A DNA stretch of 64,000 nt from Pseudomonadota bacterium. Its GTDB lineage: Bacteria > Pseudomonadota > Gammaproteobacteria > Burkholderiales > SG8-39. Made by a program: the position numbers and the translations under genes. The stretch spans positions 124,001 to 188,000 of the forward strand of contig CANGMI010000009.1 in the NCBI GenBank assembly GCA_947455195.1, read 5' to 3'. The notes below the pieces were generated by a model. The model was not told where the DNA came from. It was given only the letters and a program-made list of their open reading frames with translations, and made no database searches. Shown piece by piece: positions 47,560 to 55,449 of the stretch; within the stretch, counting starts at the first letter, position 1; the number at the start of each line of letters is the position of its first letter.

Positions 47560-48841
47560 CAGTCTCGCCCGACTCGTACAGGGCCTCGCGCCCGAGACGA
47601 TCAAGACAGAGTTCGGCGGTCCAGGGCAGCATGAGCGATCCGCATCGACTGTCGCGATAGAGTCGCTCGAGCGGCAACGTCTTCAGCATCGACTGCCCGC
47701 CACAGGTCCGGATGGCCAGCCGACAGATGTCGTTCGCGTTTTCCATCACCGTGTACTGCGTGGCGTAGAGACGCAGACGCGCATCCTTGGGCGGATCGAT
47801 GCGCGCCTCGTGAATGGTGTGCATGAAGAGCGCGCGAGTCTGCTCGAGTTTCACCCGCATCTCGGCCACGGCGATCTGCTTGGTGGGGTACATGCGCCGC
47901 TTCACCGGCGGCATGTCGGGGATCTCGCCCCGCAGGTAGCGGATGGTGAAGTCGTAGGCGGCCTGGGCAATGCCCATGTAAGTGGGCGAGAGCGTCATGA
48001 ACATGTGCGGCCAGCGCGAGACGGCCTGGAAGTACACGCCTCCGGGCATCAACTGCTCGGCGTCAGGCACGAAAACGTCCTTGAAGTGCAGCGTGCGCGA
48101 CACCGTGCCACGCATGCCCAGCGGATCCCACTCGCCCGAGATGCTGACGCCCGGTGAATCGGCCGGCACCGCAACGTACATGGTGTCGCGCATCCCGGCG
48201 CCCGGCTTGTCCTCGGTGCACAGCACGCCATAGAAGTTGGCGGCGCCGGACAGCGACGCGAAGATCTTGCGTCCGTTGATGATCCAGCCACCGTCAGCCC
48301 GCGTCGCCAGCGTGCCGAAGGGCGCCTTGCCCGCAGCAGCGGCACTACCCTCGGAGAAAGGCTGCGCATAGATGCTGCCGCCATCGACCACGCGCGCGTA
48401 GTGCATGGCTCGCCGTTCCCGATGCGCAGCCTGATCCTCTGCGCTCATCGTCAGATCATCGGCCAGCGGACCTGACCACAATTGCGAGCAAGCGTGCATG
48501 TTGAAGGTGAGCGCGGTCGCCCCGCAGTGCCGCCCGATGGTGGCGGCCACCATGCAGTAAGTGGCGAAATCGGCACCGTGCCCCCCATGGGCCTTGGGCA
48601 CACACAGCTTGAGCAGGCCCGCATCGCGCAGGTCGGCGTAATTCTCGAAGGGAAAGCTCGCTTCACGATCGTAACGCTCGGCGCGCGCTGCAAAGCGGGT
48701 ACGCCCGAGTTCATCGGCCAGCGCGATGAGCGCAGCCTGCTCGCTCGATACCGGGTAACCCTCTCCGGTGATCGGGGGCGGTGTGTACGTTCGCGGTTCG
48801 CGCCGGATGGCAGGGGCTGCAGGTGCGGATGGTGTCGACAT
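47552..48841 (-). CDS. Acyl-CoA-dehydrogenase-family flavoprotein with altered active-site region
   Basis: This 429-residue flavoprotein has the acyl-CoA dehydrogenase fold: a helical N-domain with LCVPKAHGGHGADFATYCMVAATIGR, a middle domain with WIINGRKIFASLSGAANFYGVL and a C-terminal helical domain. Near residue 400, where typical acyl-CoA dehydrogenases have IYEGT with the catalytic Glu, the sequence is RDSRCGSLMLPWTAELCLDRLG. It may be a monooxygenase- or desaturase-like member rather than a beta-oxidation enzyme. ATG 48841 is preceded, about 10 bases upstream, by a 15-bp tandem repeat. The gene overlaps the acyl-CoA ligase. Confidence 0.88.
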   Translation of the reverse strand: MSTPSAPAAPAIRREPRTYTPPPITGEGYPVSSEQAALIALADELGRTRFAARAERYDREASFPFENYADLRDAGLLKLCVPKAHGGHGADFATYCMVAATIGRHCGATALTFNMHACSQLWSGPLADDLTMSAEDQAAHRERRAMHYARVVDGGSIYAQPFSEGSAAAAGKAPFGTLATRADGGWIINGRKIFASLSGAANFYGVLCTEDKPGAGMRDTMYVAVPADSPGVSISGEWDPLGMRGTVSRTLHFKDVFVPDAEQLMPGGVYFQAVSRWPHMFMTLSPTYMGIAQAAYDFTIRYLRGEIPDMPPVKRRMYPTKQIAVAEMRVKLEQTRALFMHTIHEARIDPPKDARLRLYATQYTVMENANDICRLAIRTCGGQSMLKTLPLERLYRDSRCGSLMLPWTAELCLDRLGREALYESGETDE

Positions 48842-48850
48842 GATCAACCT

Positions 48851-48905
48851 GGATTCGGTGGGTCGGGATTCGGTGGGTCGGGATTCGGTGGGTCGGGATT
48901 CGGTG
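48851..48905. repeat. 15-bp tandem repeat just upstream of the acyl-CoA-dehydrogenase-like gene
   Basis: Unit GGATTCGGTGGGTCG occurs three times without change (48851-48865, 48866-48880, 48881-48895), with a partial fourth copy to 48905. It fills part of the 136-base gap between the hydrolase and acyl-CoA-dehydrogenase-like genes and lies within 10 bases of the latter's start, so copy number could alter the leader or ribosome binding. Confidence 0.9.
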
Positions 48906-48977
48906 CTGCAGGGTACGCCAGGATCGGGCGCGCCCCGATTCGCTGGTCCCGGATGCTTCCGGTGCCGCGCGCCCTCC

Positions 48978-49796
48978 TCAGCAAGCACGCGTCGTACGTG
49001 TCGGAAAGTGACGCTCGAGAAAGGCAAGCAGGATTGCATTAAAGGCGGCCGGCTGCTCCATGCTGGCCAGGTGCCCGGCGCCGGGCATGCAGACATACTC
49101 GGCGCCACGAATCTTCGCCGCCATCTTCGACATCACGGCTGGGGGTGCGTTGCCATCGCGCTCCCCCACGAGCGCAAGCGTCGGCACCGCAATTCGATCG
49201 AGCGCCGCTCGCTGATCGAACCCGACGAGCGCGTTCAGGGACGCCCGATACACCTCGGGGCGCAGGCTGCCCATCGATTCGATGGCAACGGCAACCCCAG
49301 CCGGATCACAGTTCTCGCCCAGCATGACCTGCACGAGCGAGGCCGCCAGTTCGGGCATCGTGCCACCGGCATCGAGCGGGGCGAGGCGGGCTCGCAGGAA
49401 CGACTGTTGCCAGTCGCCCTCCGGACGCCCGAAGGCCGGACTGGTGCCGTAGAGAACGAGGCCCTGTACCTGATCGGGCTCTGATGCCATGAGCTGCTGG
49501 GCCACCATGCCGCCCATGCTGTGCCCGACCAGCACGGTGCGCGATGCGCCGAGGTGCCGCACGAGGCGCGAGCAGGCCTGCGCGATGCCCGCCATGTCGT
49601 AAGGGTCGATGAGCGCGCTGTCCCCATAGCCGGGCATGTCCCACGCAGCCGCCCGGTAACCCGCCGCAGCCAGCGCCTCGAGTTGCCACGGCCAGACCTT
49701 GCGACCACCACCCACACCGTGCAGGAGGAGCACGAGGGTGTCCCCTGTGCCACGCTCGGTCCATGCCGGCATCGGGACCTCGTTGACATCGACCAT
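48978..49796 (-). CDS. Alpha/beta hydrolase (enol-lactonase or C-C hydrolase type)
   Basis: This 272-residue alpha/beta-fold hydrolase has the oxyanion region LLHGVGGGRKVW, nucleophile elbow VGHSMGGMVA (about residue 90), acid in VGERDGNAPP and His in MPGAGHLASMEQP, a complete triad. It resembles 3-oxoadipate enol-lactonases and meta-cleavage product hydrolases. ATG 49796 comes one base after the stop of the NicX-like gene. In this position it could hydrolyse a ring-fission product or a CoA thioester; sequence alone does not decide. Confidence 0.9.
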   Translation of the reverse strand: MVDVNEVPMPAWTERGTGDTLVLLLHGVGGGRKVWPWQLEALAAAGYRAAAWDMPGYGDSALIDPYDMAGIAQACSRLVRHLGASRTVLVGHSMGGMVAQQLMASEPDQVQGLVLYGTSPAFGRPEGDWQQSFLRARLAPLDAGGTMPELAASLVQVMLGENCDPAGVAVAIESMGSLRPEVYRASLNALVGFDQRAALDRIAVPTLALVGERDGNAPPAVMSKMAAKIRGAEYVCMPGAGHLASMEQPAAFNAILLAFLERHFPTRTTRAC

Positions 49797-49797
49797 C

Positions 49798-50844
49798 TCA
49801 GGACTCCAGCGGGACGAGAACACCCTCGTCGACCATCGTGTGGCCGTCGAGCTCCACGGTGCAGTTGCGAAGCGGCAGATCGAAGTGACCCAGCGTGTGC
49901 CGACCGGCTACCTCGTTGGCCCCGGTCGAGTAGAGGAAATTGCCGGCGAACGCGCGCAGTTCCGTACCGTTGAAGTCGCGCCGGTCATAGAAGGTCATGG
50001 CATCCCAGCGGGCTGCCGGGTTCATCCCCCACCCTACATGCGAAACCGCATACGCTTCGGGTTCACCCCAGGCGGCAAAGTAGCCGCGCATCATGTCGGC
50101 ATCGAACCCTGCACCGCTGATTTCAGTGACGTAGTCGTTTTCGATCGTCAAGCGCACGGCGTCGTGTATGAAGCGCTTGAACGTGAGATTGACATCGCCC
50201 GGTGCGAGCACCAGTTGACCATTGACGGCACCGGCCGCAGGAAAGGCCAGACACAAGCCCCCGGGCCAATGCGCAACCGTGCCCGGCCGGCTGGTATAGC
50301 CCCAGACACCGCCCACTCGTGCACCCACCAGGCTCACTTCGAGGCGGGTGCCCGCCGCCGAACTCACCCGCATCGTCTTCGCATCGCGCAGAACACGCAT
50401 CGCGGCGCGTACCCGCGGCTCGATCGTATCGTCGGGCATCAGACGCTCGAGCGCCTCAGGATGCTCGTTGGAGACCATGAGCAGTCGCGCACCGCCCTTG
50501 AGAATCGCCGGCAGTTCAGGCGCATGCAGCAAGCCCTCGACGGTGAGATCGACCACGAGCACCGACTGGGCCAGCGCGCTCACGACCGGGGCAAGCCCAC
50601 CGAGCGCGTCGCTTGCGCCGGTGGACCGCACCGGGGCGGGGGCTTTCAGGCGAGGCGAAGGCACCACGAGATGAAAGGGCCGGCATCCGAGCCGCAGGAG
50701 CGCGAGTTCGGCCAACTCGACATTGATCGGCCGCGACTGGGTCTCGGACAACAGGGCAACCGTATCTCCGGCGCCGACACCACAGCGAGTGAAGACGTCG
50801 GCGAAGCAGTCGATCCACTTGCCTTCAATGCGTTCGCGCAACAT
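49798..50844 (-). CDS. NicX-like 2,5-dihydroxypyridine dioxygenase family protein (first copy)
   Basis: This 348-residue protein belongs to the family of 2,5-dihydroxypyridine 5,6-dioxygenase (NicX), often mislabelled leucyl aminopeptidase. The C-terminal half carries the iron-site segments AVSHVGWGMNP and LGHFDLPLRNCTVELDG (His-x-Asp), and FAGNFLYSTGAN. The N-terminal half is more divergent than in the copy at 53336. ATG 50844 has an ideal GGAGGG seven bases upstream. It probably cleaves a 2,5-dihydroxylated (hetero)aromatic ring using Fe(II) and O2, but the substrate is not known. A 130-base gap separates it from soxA. Confidence 0.83.
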   Translation of the reverse strand: MLRERIEGKWIDCFADVFTRCGVGAGDTVALLSETQSRPINVELAELALLRLGCRPFHLVVPSPRLKAPAPVRSTGASDALGGLAPVVSALAQSVLVVDLTVEGLLHAPELPAILKGGARLLMVSNEHPEALERLMPDDTIEPRVRAAMRVLRDAKTMRVSSAAGTRLEVSLVGARVGGVWGYTSRPGTVAHWPGGLCLAFPAAGAVNGQLVLAPGDVNLTFKRFIHDAVRLTIENDYVTEISGAGFDADMMRGYFAAWGEPEAYAVSHVGWGMNPAARWDAMTFYDRRDFNGTELRAFAGNFLYSTGANEVAGRHTLGHFDLPLRNCTVELDGHTMVDEGVLVPLES

Positions 50845-50974
50845 GCATGTCCCTCCATTCGAGCCCCAGGGTCAATCAGGACCGTGCGCCCTTCCGTGGC
50901 ACAACCCATCGAGGCGCGGCCGGGCCGCCCACGTCGTGGACATCACCGGCATTCGTAGCCTCGTTCCCGGAATT

Positions 50975-51763
50975 CTACTTGCGTACACCCGGTGTCTCGA
51001 TGGGCACCCCTTGTGCTCGCCAGGCCAGAAAGAGCTCGAGGTCCAGGTATTCGGGCGATCCGTAGGGCCACATCTGCGCCCTCACACCGGAAAGACAACT
51101 GCGAAACCGCCGATGCAGCGACCCGGCCTTCTGCCATTCGAGCCGATAGATCGGATAGGCATTCGGATGTCCCTGGCTGATGGTCTCGGCCAGCAACTGG
51201 CGCCCCCAGTTCTGCTCATGACAATGGTTGCAGGCAAGATTCATCTGCCCCATGCGCCGGTAATACAGCTCACGACCCGCCTCGAAGTGTGGTCTCGACG
51301 CCCCCTCGATGGATACGGCCATGGGCGTGCCACGCGACCACGAGCCCACATACGCCGCGATGCCCAGAGCATCGTCCGACTCGGGCGTGAAGGCCGGAGC
51401 GCCTTGCTTGCCAACCCGGCAGGCATCGATGCGACCCGCCAGGTTGACCAATCGACCGAGGGCCGTGTCCACGCGCGGATAACGCGCTGCCACCCCTTTC
51501 ATCGACTGGGACGCATCGCCGTGACACCCGGCGCAAGACACCTGCGAGCGCCCCGCGGGAGCCTGCCAGAGGGCCGCACCACGATCGAGCCAGAGCTGCG
51601 CCGGATTGGCAAATTCGTCAGCCTGCATCGAGCGCACCGACTCGGGCTGAAAGGCAAGGCCCGAGCGCAATGCATCGAGGGCGATGACACGCTCCGTGCC
51701 TGAGGTCGCAGCAGGCAGGATGCCAAGGCCTGCCAGCAGCAGGCCGACGAGCGCTTGCCTCAT
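50975..51763 (-). CDS. soxA: SoxA-like diheme cytochrome c
   Basis: SoxA with SoxX forms the periplasmic c-type cytochrome that couples thiosulfate oxidatively to the SoxY thiol. The 262-residue product has a signal peptide (about residues 1-21), two heme sites CAGCH (about residue 77) and CNHCH (about residue 180), and the substrate-binding Cys in RRFRSCLSG. Other family features are ADEFANPAQLWLDRG, NLAGRIDACR and SQGHPNAYPIYRLEWQ. No soxYZ, soxB or soxCD is in the window. The ATG overlaps the soxX stop (ATGA). It lies inside an aromatic-catabolism operon, which is unusual. Confidence 0.9.
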   Translation of the reverse strand: MRQALVGLLLAGLGILPAATSGTERVIALDALRSGLAFQPESVRSMQADEFANPAQLWLDRGAALWQAPAGRSQVSCAGCHGDASQSMKGVAARYPRVDTALGRLVNLAGRIDACRVGKQGAPAFTPESDDALGIAAYVGSWSRGTPMAVSIEGASRPHFEAGRELYYRRMGQMNLACNHCHEQNWGRQLLAETISQGHPNAYPIYRLEWQKAGSLHRRFRSCLSGVRAQMWPYGSPEYLDLELFLAWRAQGVPIETPGVRK

Positions 51764-52254
51764 CGCAAGGTACCCAGGTACTGCACCACATCCTCGATGG
51801 CCTGGGCATCCAGAACAGGCTTGCCGGCAAAGGCTGACGCCACGCGTACCCGGCCGTCAACGCGGTAGTAGGCGGGCATGATGCTCTCGGGCACCAGACG
51901 ACTCGAATCCACGAGCCGCAGGCGCAACTGCCCCTCGCTCAGGCGGGCACCGACACCCTCGATCGGCGGTCCCAGATTGCCCATCGAGCGCGGATTGCCC
52001 CCGGGCACCTGGTGGCAGAGCACGCAGTTGGAGTCACGGGAAAAGACGATCTCGCGCCCGCGCACCGGGTCGCCGCGCAGACCCGCGAGCGGTGTCGCGA
52101 TGACGTCGCCCTCGATGTGAACGGATACCAGCGGCGCGGGCGCTGGCCGGACCGACGCTGGCGCCACCGGTGACTGCGCGTTCGCATCCACGGCCGCGAA
52201 CAGTCCGACCAGCACCCGGACAGCACAGGCTGCGACCGCCCTGCCCTCTGCCAC
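51760..52254 (-). CDS. soxX: SoxX-like monoheme cytochrome c
   Basis: This is the electron-accepting partner of SoxA. GTG 52254 overlaps the Bug-gene stop (TAGTG) and gives a signal peptide ending at DANAQ; an ATG at 52296 in frame would lie inside the Bug gene. The mature part shows LRGDPVRGREIVFSRDSNCVLCHQVPGG with one CxxCH heme site, GPPIEGVGARLSEGQLRLRLVD, a methionine candidate in SIMPAYYRVDG and the ending AIEDVVQYLGTL. This is the standard SoxX pattern. About 164 residues. Confidence 0.9.
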   Translation of the reverse strand: MAEGRAVAACAVRVLVGLFAAVDANAQSPVAPASVRPAPAPLVSVHIEGDVIATPLAGLRGDPVRGREIVFSRDSNCVLCHQVPGGNPRSMGNLGPPIEGVGARLSEGQLRLRLVDSSRLVPESIMPAYYRVDGRVRVASAFAGKPVLDAQAIEDVVQYLGTLR

Positions 52255-53234
52255 TACTCGGCGCGGGCGCCCGAGGCCTTGACGGCACGACCCCATTGGT
52301 CCACCTCTCTGGCAATGAAGCTGGCAAACTCGGCCGGCGAGTTGGCCATGGCATCGAGCCCCTGAGCCGCCAGCGTCGATCGAGCCTCGGCGCTTGCGAG
52401 CGCCCGACGCACTTCGGCGTTGAGCCGGTTGACGACGTCGGGCGGGGTGCCCGCTGGCGCAACCAGACCGCTCCAGAATGCGATTTCGAACTGCGGCAGT
52501 CCCGCCTCGACGATGTCGGGTACGTCGGGATACTGCGGGCTGCGCTCACGCGAAGTCACGAGCAGCGCTCTCAACTTGCCGGCACGAATGTGCGGCCCCA
52601 GGTTGGCGAAACTCTCGAACACCATCTGCACCTGCCCGGCCAGAAGGTCGGCTACCGCAGGACCACCGCCCTTGTAGGGCACATGCACGATGTCGGTTGC
52701 CGTGATCATCTTGAAGAGTTCGCCCGCCAGGTGGAGCGGCGTGCCACTGCCGGCCGAGGCGAAGTTGAGCTTGCCAGGCCGGGCGCGGGCAAGCTCGATC
52801 AGTTCGCGTACCGTCTTTGCCGGCACGGCAGGGTTCACTGCCAGCACGAGCGGACCGATCGACACGAGGCTGACCGGGGCAAAGGACGTTCGGGGATCGT
52901 AGGCGAGCCTCGGATAGATGCTCGGGGCGATGCCCAGCGTGCTGGTGCTGCCATAGAGGAGCGTGTAACCGTCGGGTGCCGAACGGGCTGCCGCCTCCGA
53001 TCCGACCGTACCACCCGCACCGGCCCGATTGTCGATGACCACCTGCTGTCCCAGCCCCTCGCTCAGTTTCTGCGCGACCAGGCGACCGACGATGTCGGTC
53101 GGACCACCCGGCGGAAAGGGCACGATGAGACGCAACGGGCGGGCCGGAAACACCTCGGCAGTGGCGCCCGAGGCGGACGCAAGGGCGGCCGTCCCGGCGC
53201 AGACCAGCAGAAAGGATCGAAGCATCGATGACAT
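52254..53234 (-). CDS. Bug (TctC-like) binding protein heading the catabolic operon
   Basis: This is a periplasmic binding protein of about 326 residues for a small carboxylate or aromatic acid, with a signal peptide ending near SGATAE. Motifs are FPARPLRLIVPFPPGGPTD, IDNRAGAGGTVGSEAAARS, PDGYTLLYGSTST and VHVPYKGGGPAVADLLAGQVQ. It is the first gene of the eight-gene minus-strand operon, so its ligand may be the operon's substrate. No TctAB permease lies nearby. ATG 53234 is the most likely start; GTG at 53246 and ATG at 53225 are alternatives. Its stop overlaps soxX. Confidence 0.9.
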   Translation of the reverse strand: MSSMLRSFLLVCAGTAALASASGATAEVFPARPLRLIVPFPPGGPTDIVGRLVAQKLSEGLGQQVVIDNRAGAGGTVGSEAAARSAPDGYTLLYGSTSTLGIAPSIYPRLAYDPRTSFAPVSLVSIGPLVLAVNPAVPAKTVRELIELARARPGKLNFASAGSGTPLHLAGELFKMITATDIVHVPYKGGGPAVADLLAGQVQMVFESFANLGPHIRAGKLRALLVTSRERSPQYPDVPDIVEAGLPQFEIAFWSGLVAPAGTPPDVVNRLNAEVRRALASAEARSTLAAQGLDAMANSPAEFASFIAREVDQWGRAVKASGARAE

Positions 53235-53299
53235 GCGGGGCAACACCGGCTGTTATGCAGTTGCGGCGCCTTCTCGCGCCGACAGACTCGAGTATATAG

Positions 53300-53316
53300 T
53301 GACCCATGATGAGTCA
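53300..53316. promoter_or_regulatory. Near-perfect 17-bp palindrome in the divergent control region
   Basis: TGACCCATGATGAGTCA has dyad symmetry with mismatches only at the central base and one pair of arm positions. It lies between the divergent Bug and second NicX-like genes. On the minus strand it overlaps a TTGACT box followed 15 bases later by TATACT; on the plus strand it directly follows TATAGT. It is well placed as an operator controlling both transcripts. The cognate regulator is unknown; the MarR protein at 57880 is the nearest candidate. Confidence 0.5.
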
Positions 53317-53335
53317 ACACCGGAGCCCCTGCACG

Positions 53336-54415
53336 ATGCTGCCCGCACACTTCCAGTCCACCGTGATGAATCCGGCCCGCATGACCGGGCTTTTCCGGCA
53401 ACAGTTCGAGATGTCGGCCGTCAAGAAGGGCGAGACGATCGCCGTCGTGTCCGACCTGGGCACTCGCCGCGAGTATGTGCAGGCCTCCTTCGCCGCAGCC
53501 GACGATCTGGGGGCCGACGTCTACGAGATGTGCGTCAATTCCATCCCGTCATGGACGAAGGTGGGCGTACCCACGGTGGGACAGTGCAAGGGAACCCTCG
53601 AGGCACTCTGCCAGGTCGATCTCATCGTCATCTTTCACGTGCCGCTCTTCGCAAGCTGGCTGCGCACGGTGATGCAGCGAGGGGTTCGGGTGCTCATGAT
53701 CATCGATGCGCCCGATGATCTGGAGCAACTGATATCGCCCCCCGGTCTGAAGGACGCCGTGAAGTACGCCGACTCGCTCTACAAGGTGACCCGTCAGGTA
53801 CGCATCACGAGCCGCGCAGGCACCGACTTCACCTATGACTGTGGCGAATACCCCACCATGATCCAGTGGGGCTACGCCGACGAACCGGGTCACTTCGACC
53901 ACTGGGGCGCCGGCCACATCCACACCTTTCCCAACGAAGGCAGCGCCTCGGGTACCGTGGTGATGACCCCGGGCGACATCGTCATCCTGCCCTACTGCCG
54001 CTATGTTCAGGACCCGGTTCGGGTTGAGGTGCGTGAAGGCCACATCGTGTCGATCGAGGGTGGTCTGGACGCCAAACTGATGCGCGACTGGCTCGAAGAC
54101 GGCAAGACCGACGAGAATGACCGCGACCCCTATGCCATCTCGCATCTGGGTTGGGGCATGAATCCGCAGGCCCGCTGGAACTGGCTGGGACTCACCGGCG
54201 GCGAACCCGAGCGCAATCGCGCAGCGGCACGCGTCTTTCCGGGCAACTTCCTCTTCAGCACCGGCCCGAACACGCAAGGGGGCGGCAAGCGCACGACACG
54301 CGGGCACTACGATGTGCCGATGCGCGACTGCACCGTGGCGCTCGATGGCAAGGTCATCATCGACGAAGGGCGCATCATCGACGAGCGCATGCGGGTTGCT
54401 CGGGTGGCCCGCTAG
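53336..54415 (+). CDS. NicX-like 2,5-dihydroxypyridine dioxygenase family protein (second copy)
   Basis: This protein of about 359 residues is close to NicX of nicotinic acid degradation. It contains WGYADEPGHFDHWGAGH, AGTDFTYDCGEYP, the iron-site text ISHLGWGMNPQARWNW and TRGHYDVPMRDC, and GNFLFSTGPNTQGGGKR. The His and His-x-Asp iron ligands of the family are therefore present. It would cleave a 2,5-dihydroxypyridine or related ring. The ATG at 53336 follows GGAG; ATG 53306 lies within the operator palindrome and ATG 53366 is also conceivable. The gentisate-dioxygenase-like gene follows after one base. Confidence 0.88.
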   Translation: MLPAHFQSTVMNPARMTGLFRQQFEMSAVKKGETIAVVSDLGTRREYVQASFAAADDLGADVYEMCVNSIPSWTKVGVPTVGQCKGTLEALCQVDLIVIFHVPLFASWLRTVMQRGVRVLMIIDAPDDLEQLISPPGLKDAVKYADSLYKVTRQVRITSRAGTDFTYDCGEYPTMIQWGYADEPGHFDHWGAGHIHTFPNEGSASGTVVMTPGDIVILPYCRYVQDPVRVEVREGHIVSIEGGLDAKLMRDWLEDGKTDENDRDPYAISHLGWGMNPQARWNWLGLTGGEPERNRAAARVFPGNFLFSTGPNTQGGGKRTTRGHYDVPMRDCTVALDGKVIIDEGRIIDERMRVARVAR

Positions 54416-54416
54416 C

Positions 54417-55445
54417 ATGAGCCCGACCGACCGCCCCGATCGTGAATTGATCGACGCCCTCGAGGCCGCGCATTACCACCCTCTGTGGACCCGGTATCGC
54501 GCCATCACACCGATGAAACCGGCGGCACGCGACAACCCGATGCTCTGGCGCTGGCGCGACTTTGCGCCCTTTACCGAGCGCGCCGCCCGTGAAGTGCCGA
54601 TCGAGGATGTCGAACGACGCGCCATCATCCTGGCCCACCCGGCGTTCGGCGGTGCCACGGTCACCACCGCGAACCTGATCGCTGCCTTCACCATTCTGGA
54701 ACCCGGCGATCATGCCGTCCCGCACCGTCACACGACCGCGGCCATCCGCTTCGGCACTCGCGCCGCGGGTGCGGTGACGCTGGTGAACGGGCGCCGCTGC
54801 GCCATGAACGAAGGCGACCTCGTCCTGACGCCACCGATGTGCTGGCATGGGCACATCAACGAAGGCCGCGAGCGCACCGTCTGGTTCGATGCAGCCAACA
54901 TCCCCTTCATCTGCGGCATGGATGCCAACTTCTTCGAACCGGGCAGCCGCGGCGACACCGCATTCTGGAAGGTCGATGAAGGTGACGAGCGCCTGTACAC
55001 CGGCAGCGGCCTGGAGGCGCTGCGCGACGAGCCCCACGGCCTGCAAGGCCATTCGCCCAAGTTTCATTACCCGGGCGATGTCACGCGGCGCCTTCTCGAC
55101 GCCATGCCGCGCGCGGCCGACGGACAGCGCAGCCTGCGGTACACCAATCCGGAGACCGGTGGCCCGGTGATGGCGACGCTCGACTGTCAGTACACCCGCC
55201 TTGTCGCCGGCGCCACGACCCGCGCCCGCCGGGCAACCCACAACGCGGTCTGCCTCGTGGTGTCCGGCGATGGGTACTCCGAGGTTGGCGACGAGCGCAT
55301 CGAGTGGCACCAGCACGATGTGTTCACGGTGCCACACTGGACGCTCGCCGCCCATACGGCGCGGTCGGCCGAGGCCGACCTGTTCATCGTCTCCGACAGG
55401 CCTGTCTTCGAAGCACTGGGCCTGCTGCGCGTCGAGTTCGAATAG
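54417..55445 (+). CDS. Gentisate 1,2-dioxygenase-like bicupin
   Basis: This 342-residue two-cupin protein is of the gentisate/1-hydroxy-2-naphthoate dioxygenase family, which opens 2-hydroxylated aromatic acids with Fe(II). The first cupin holds the metal ligands in VPHRHTTAAIRF (about residues 101-112) and CWHGHINEG. The second cupin (from about residue 240) contains RRATHNAVCLVVSGDGYS and DVFTVPHWTLAAHTA. ATG 54417 is one base after the NicX-like stop, so the two ring-cleavage enzymes are co-expressed. The length and start (ELIDALEAAHYHPLW) match gentisate dioxygenases. The substrate, whether gentisate or an analogue, is not certain. Confidence 0.9.
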   Translation: MSPTDRPDRELIDALEAAHYHPLWTRYRAITPMKPAARDNPMLWRWRDFAPFTERAAREVPIEDVERRAIILAHPAFGGATVTTANLIAAFTILEPGDHAVPHRHTTAAIRFGTRAAGAVTLVNGRRCAMNEGDLVLTPPMCWHGHINEGRERTVWFDAANIPFICGMDANFFEPGSRGDTAFWKVDEGDERLYTGSGLEALRDEPHGLQGHSPKFHYPGDVTRRLLDAMPRAADGQRSLRYTNPETGGPVMATLDCQYTRLVAGATTRARRATHNAVCLVVSGDGYSEVGDERIEWHQHDVFTVPHWTLAAHTARSAEADLFIVSDRPVFEALGLLRVEFE

Positions 55446-55449
55446 TCGA

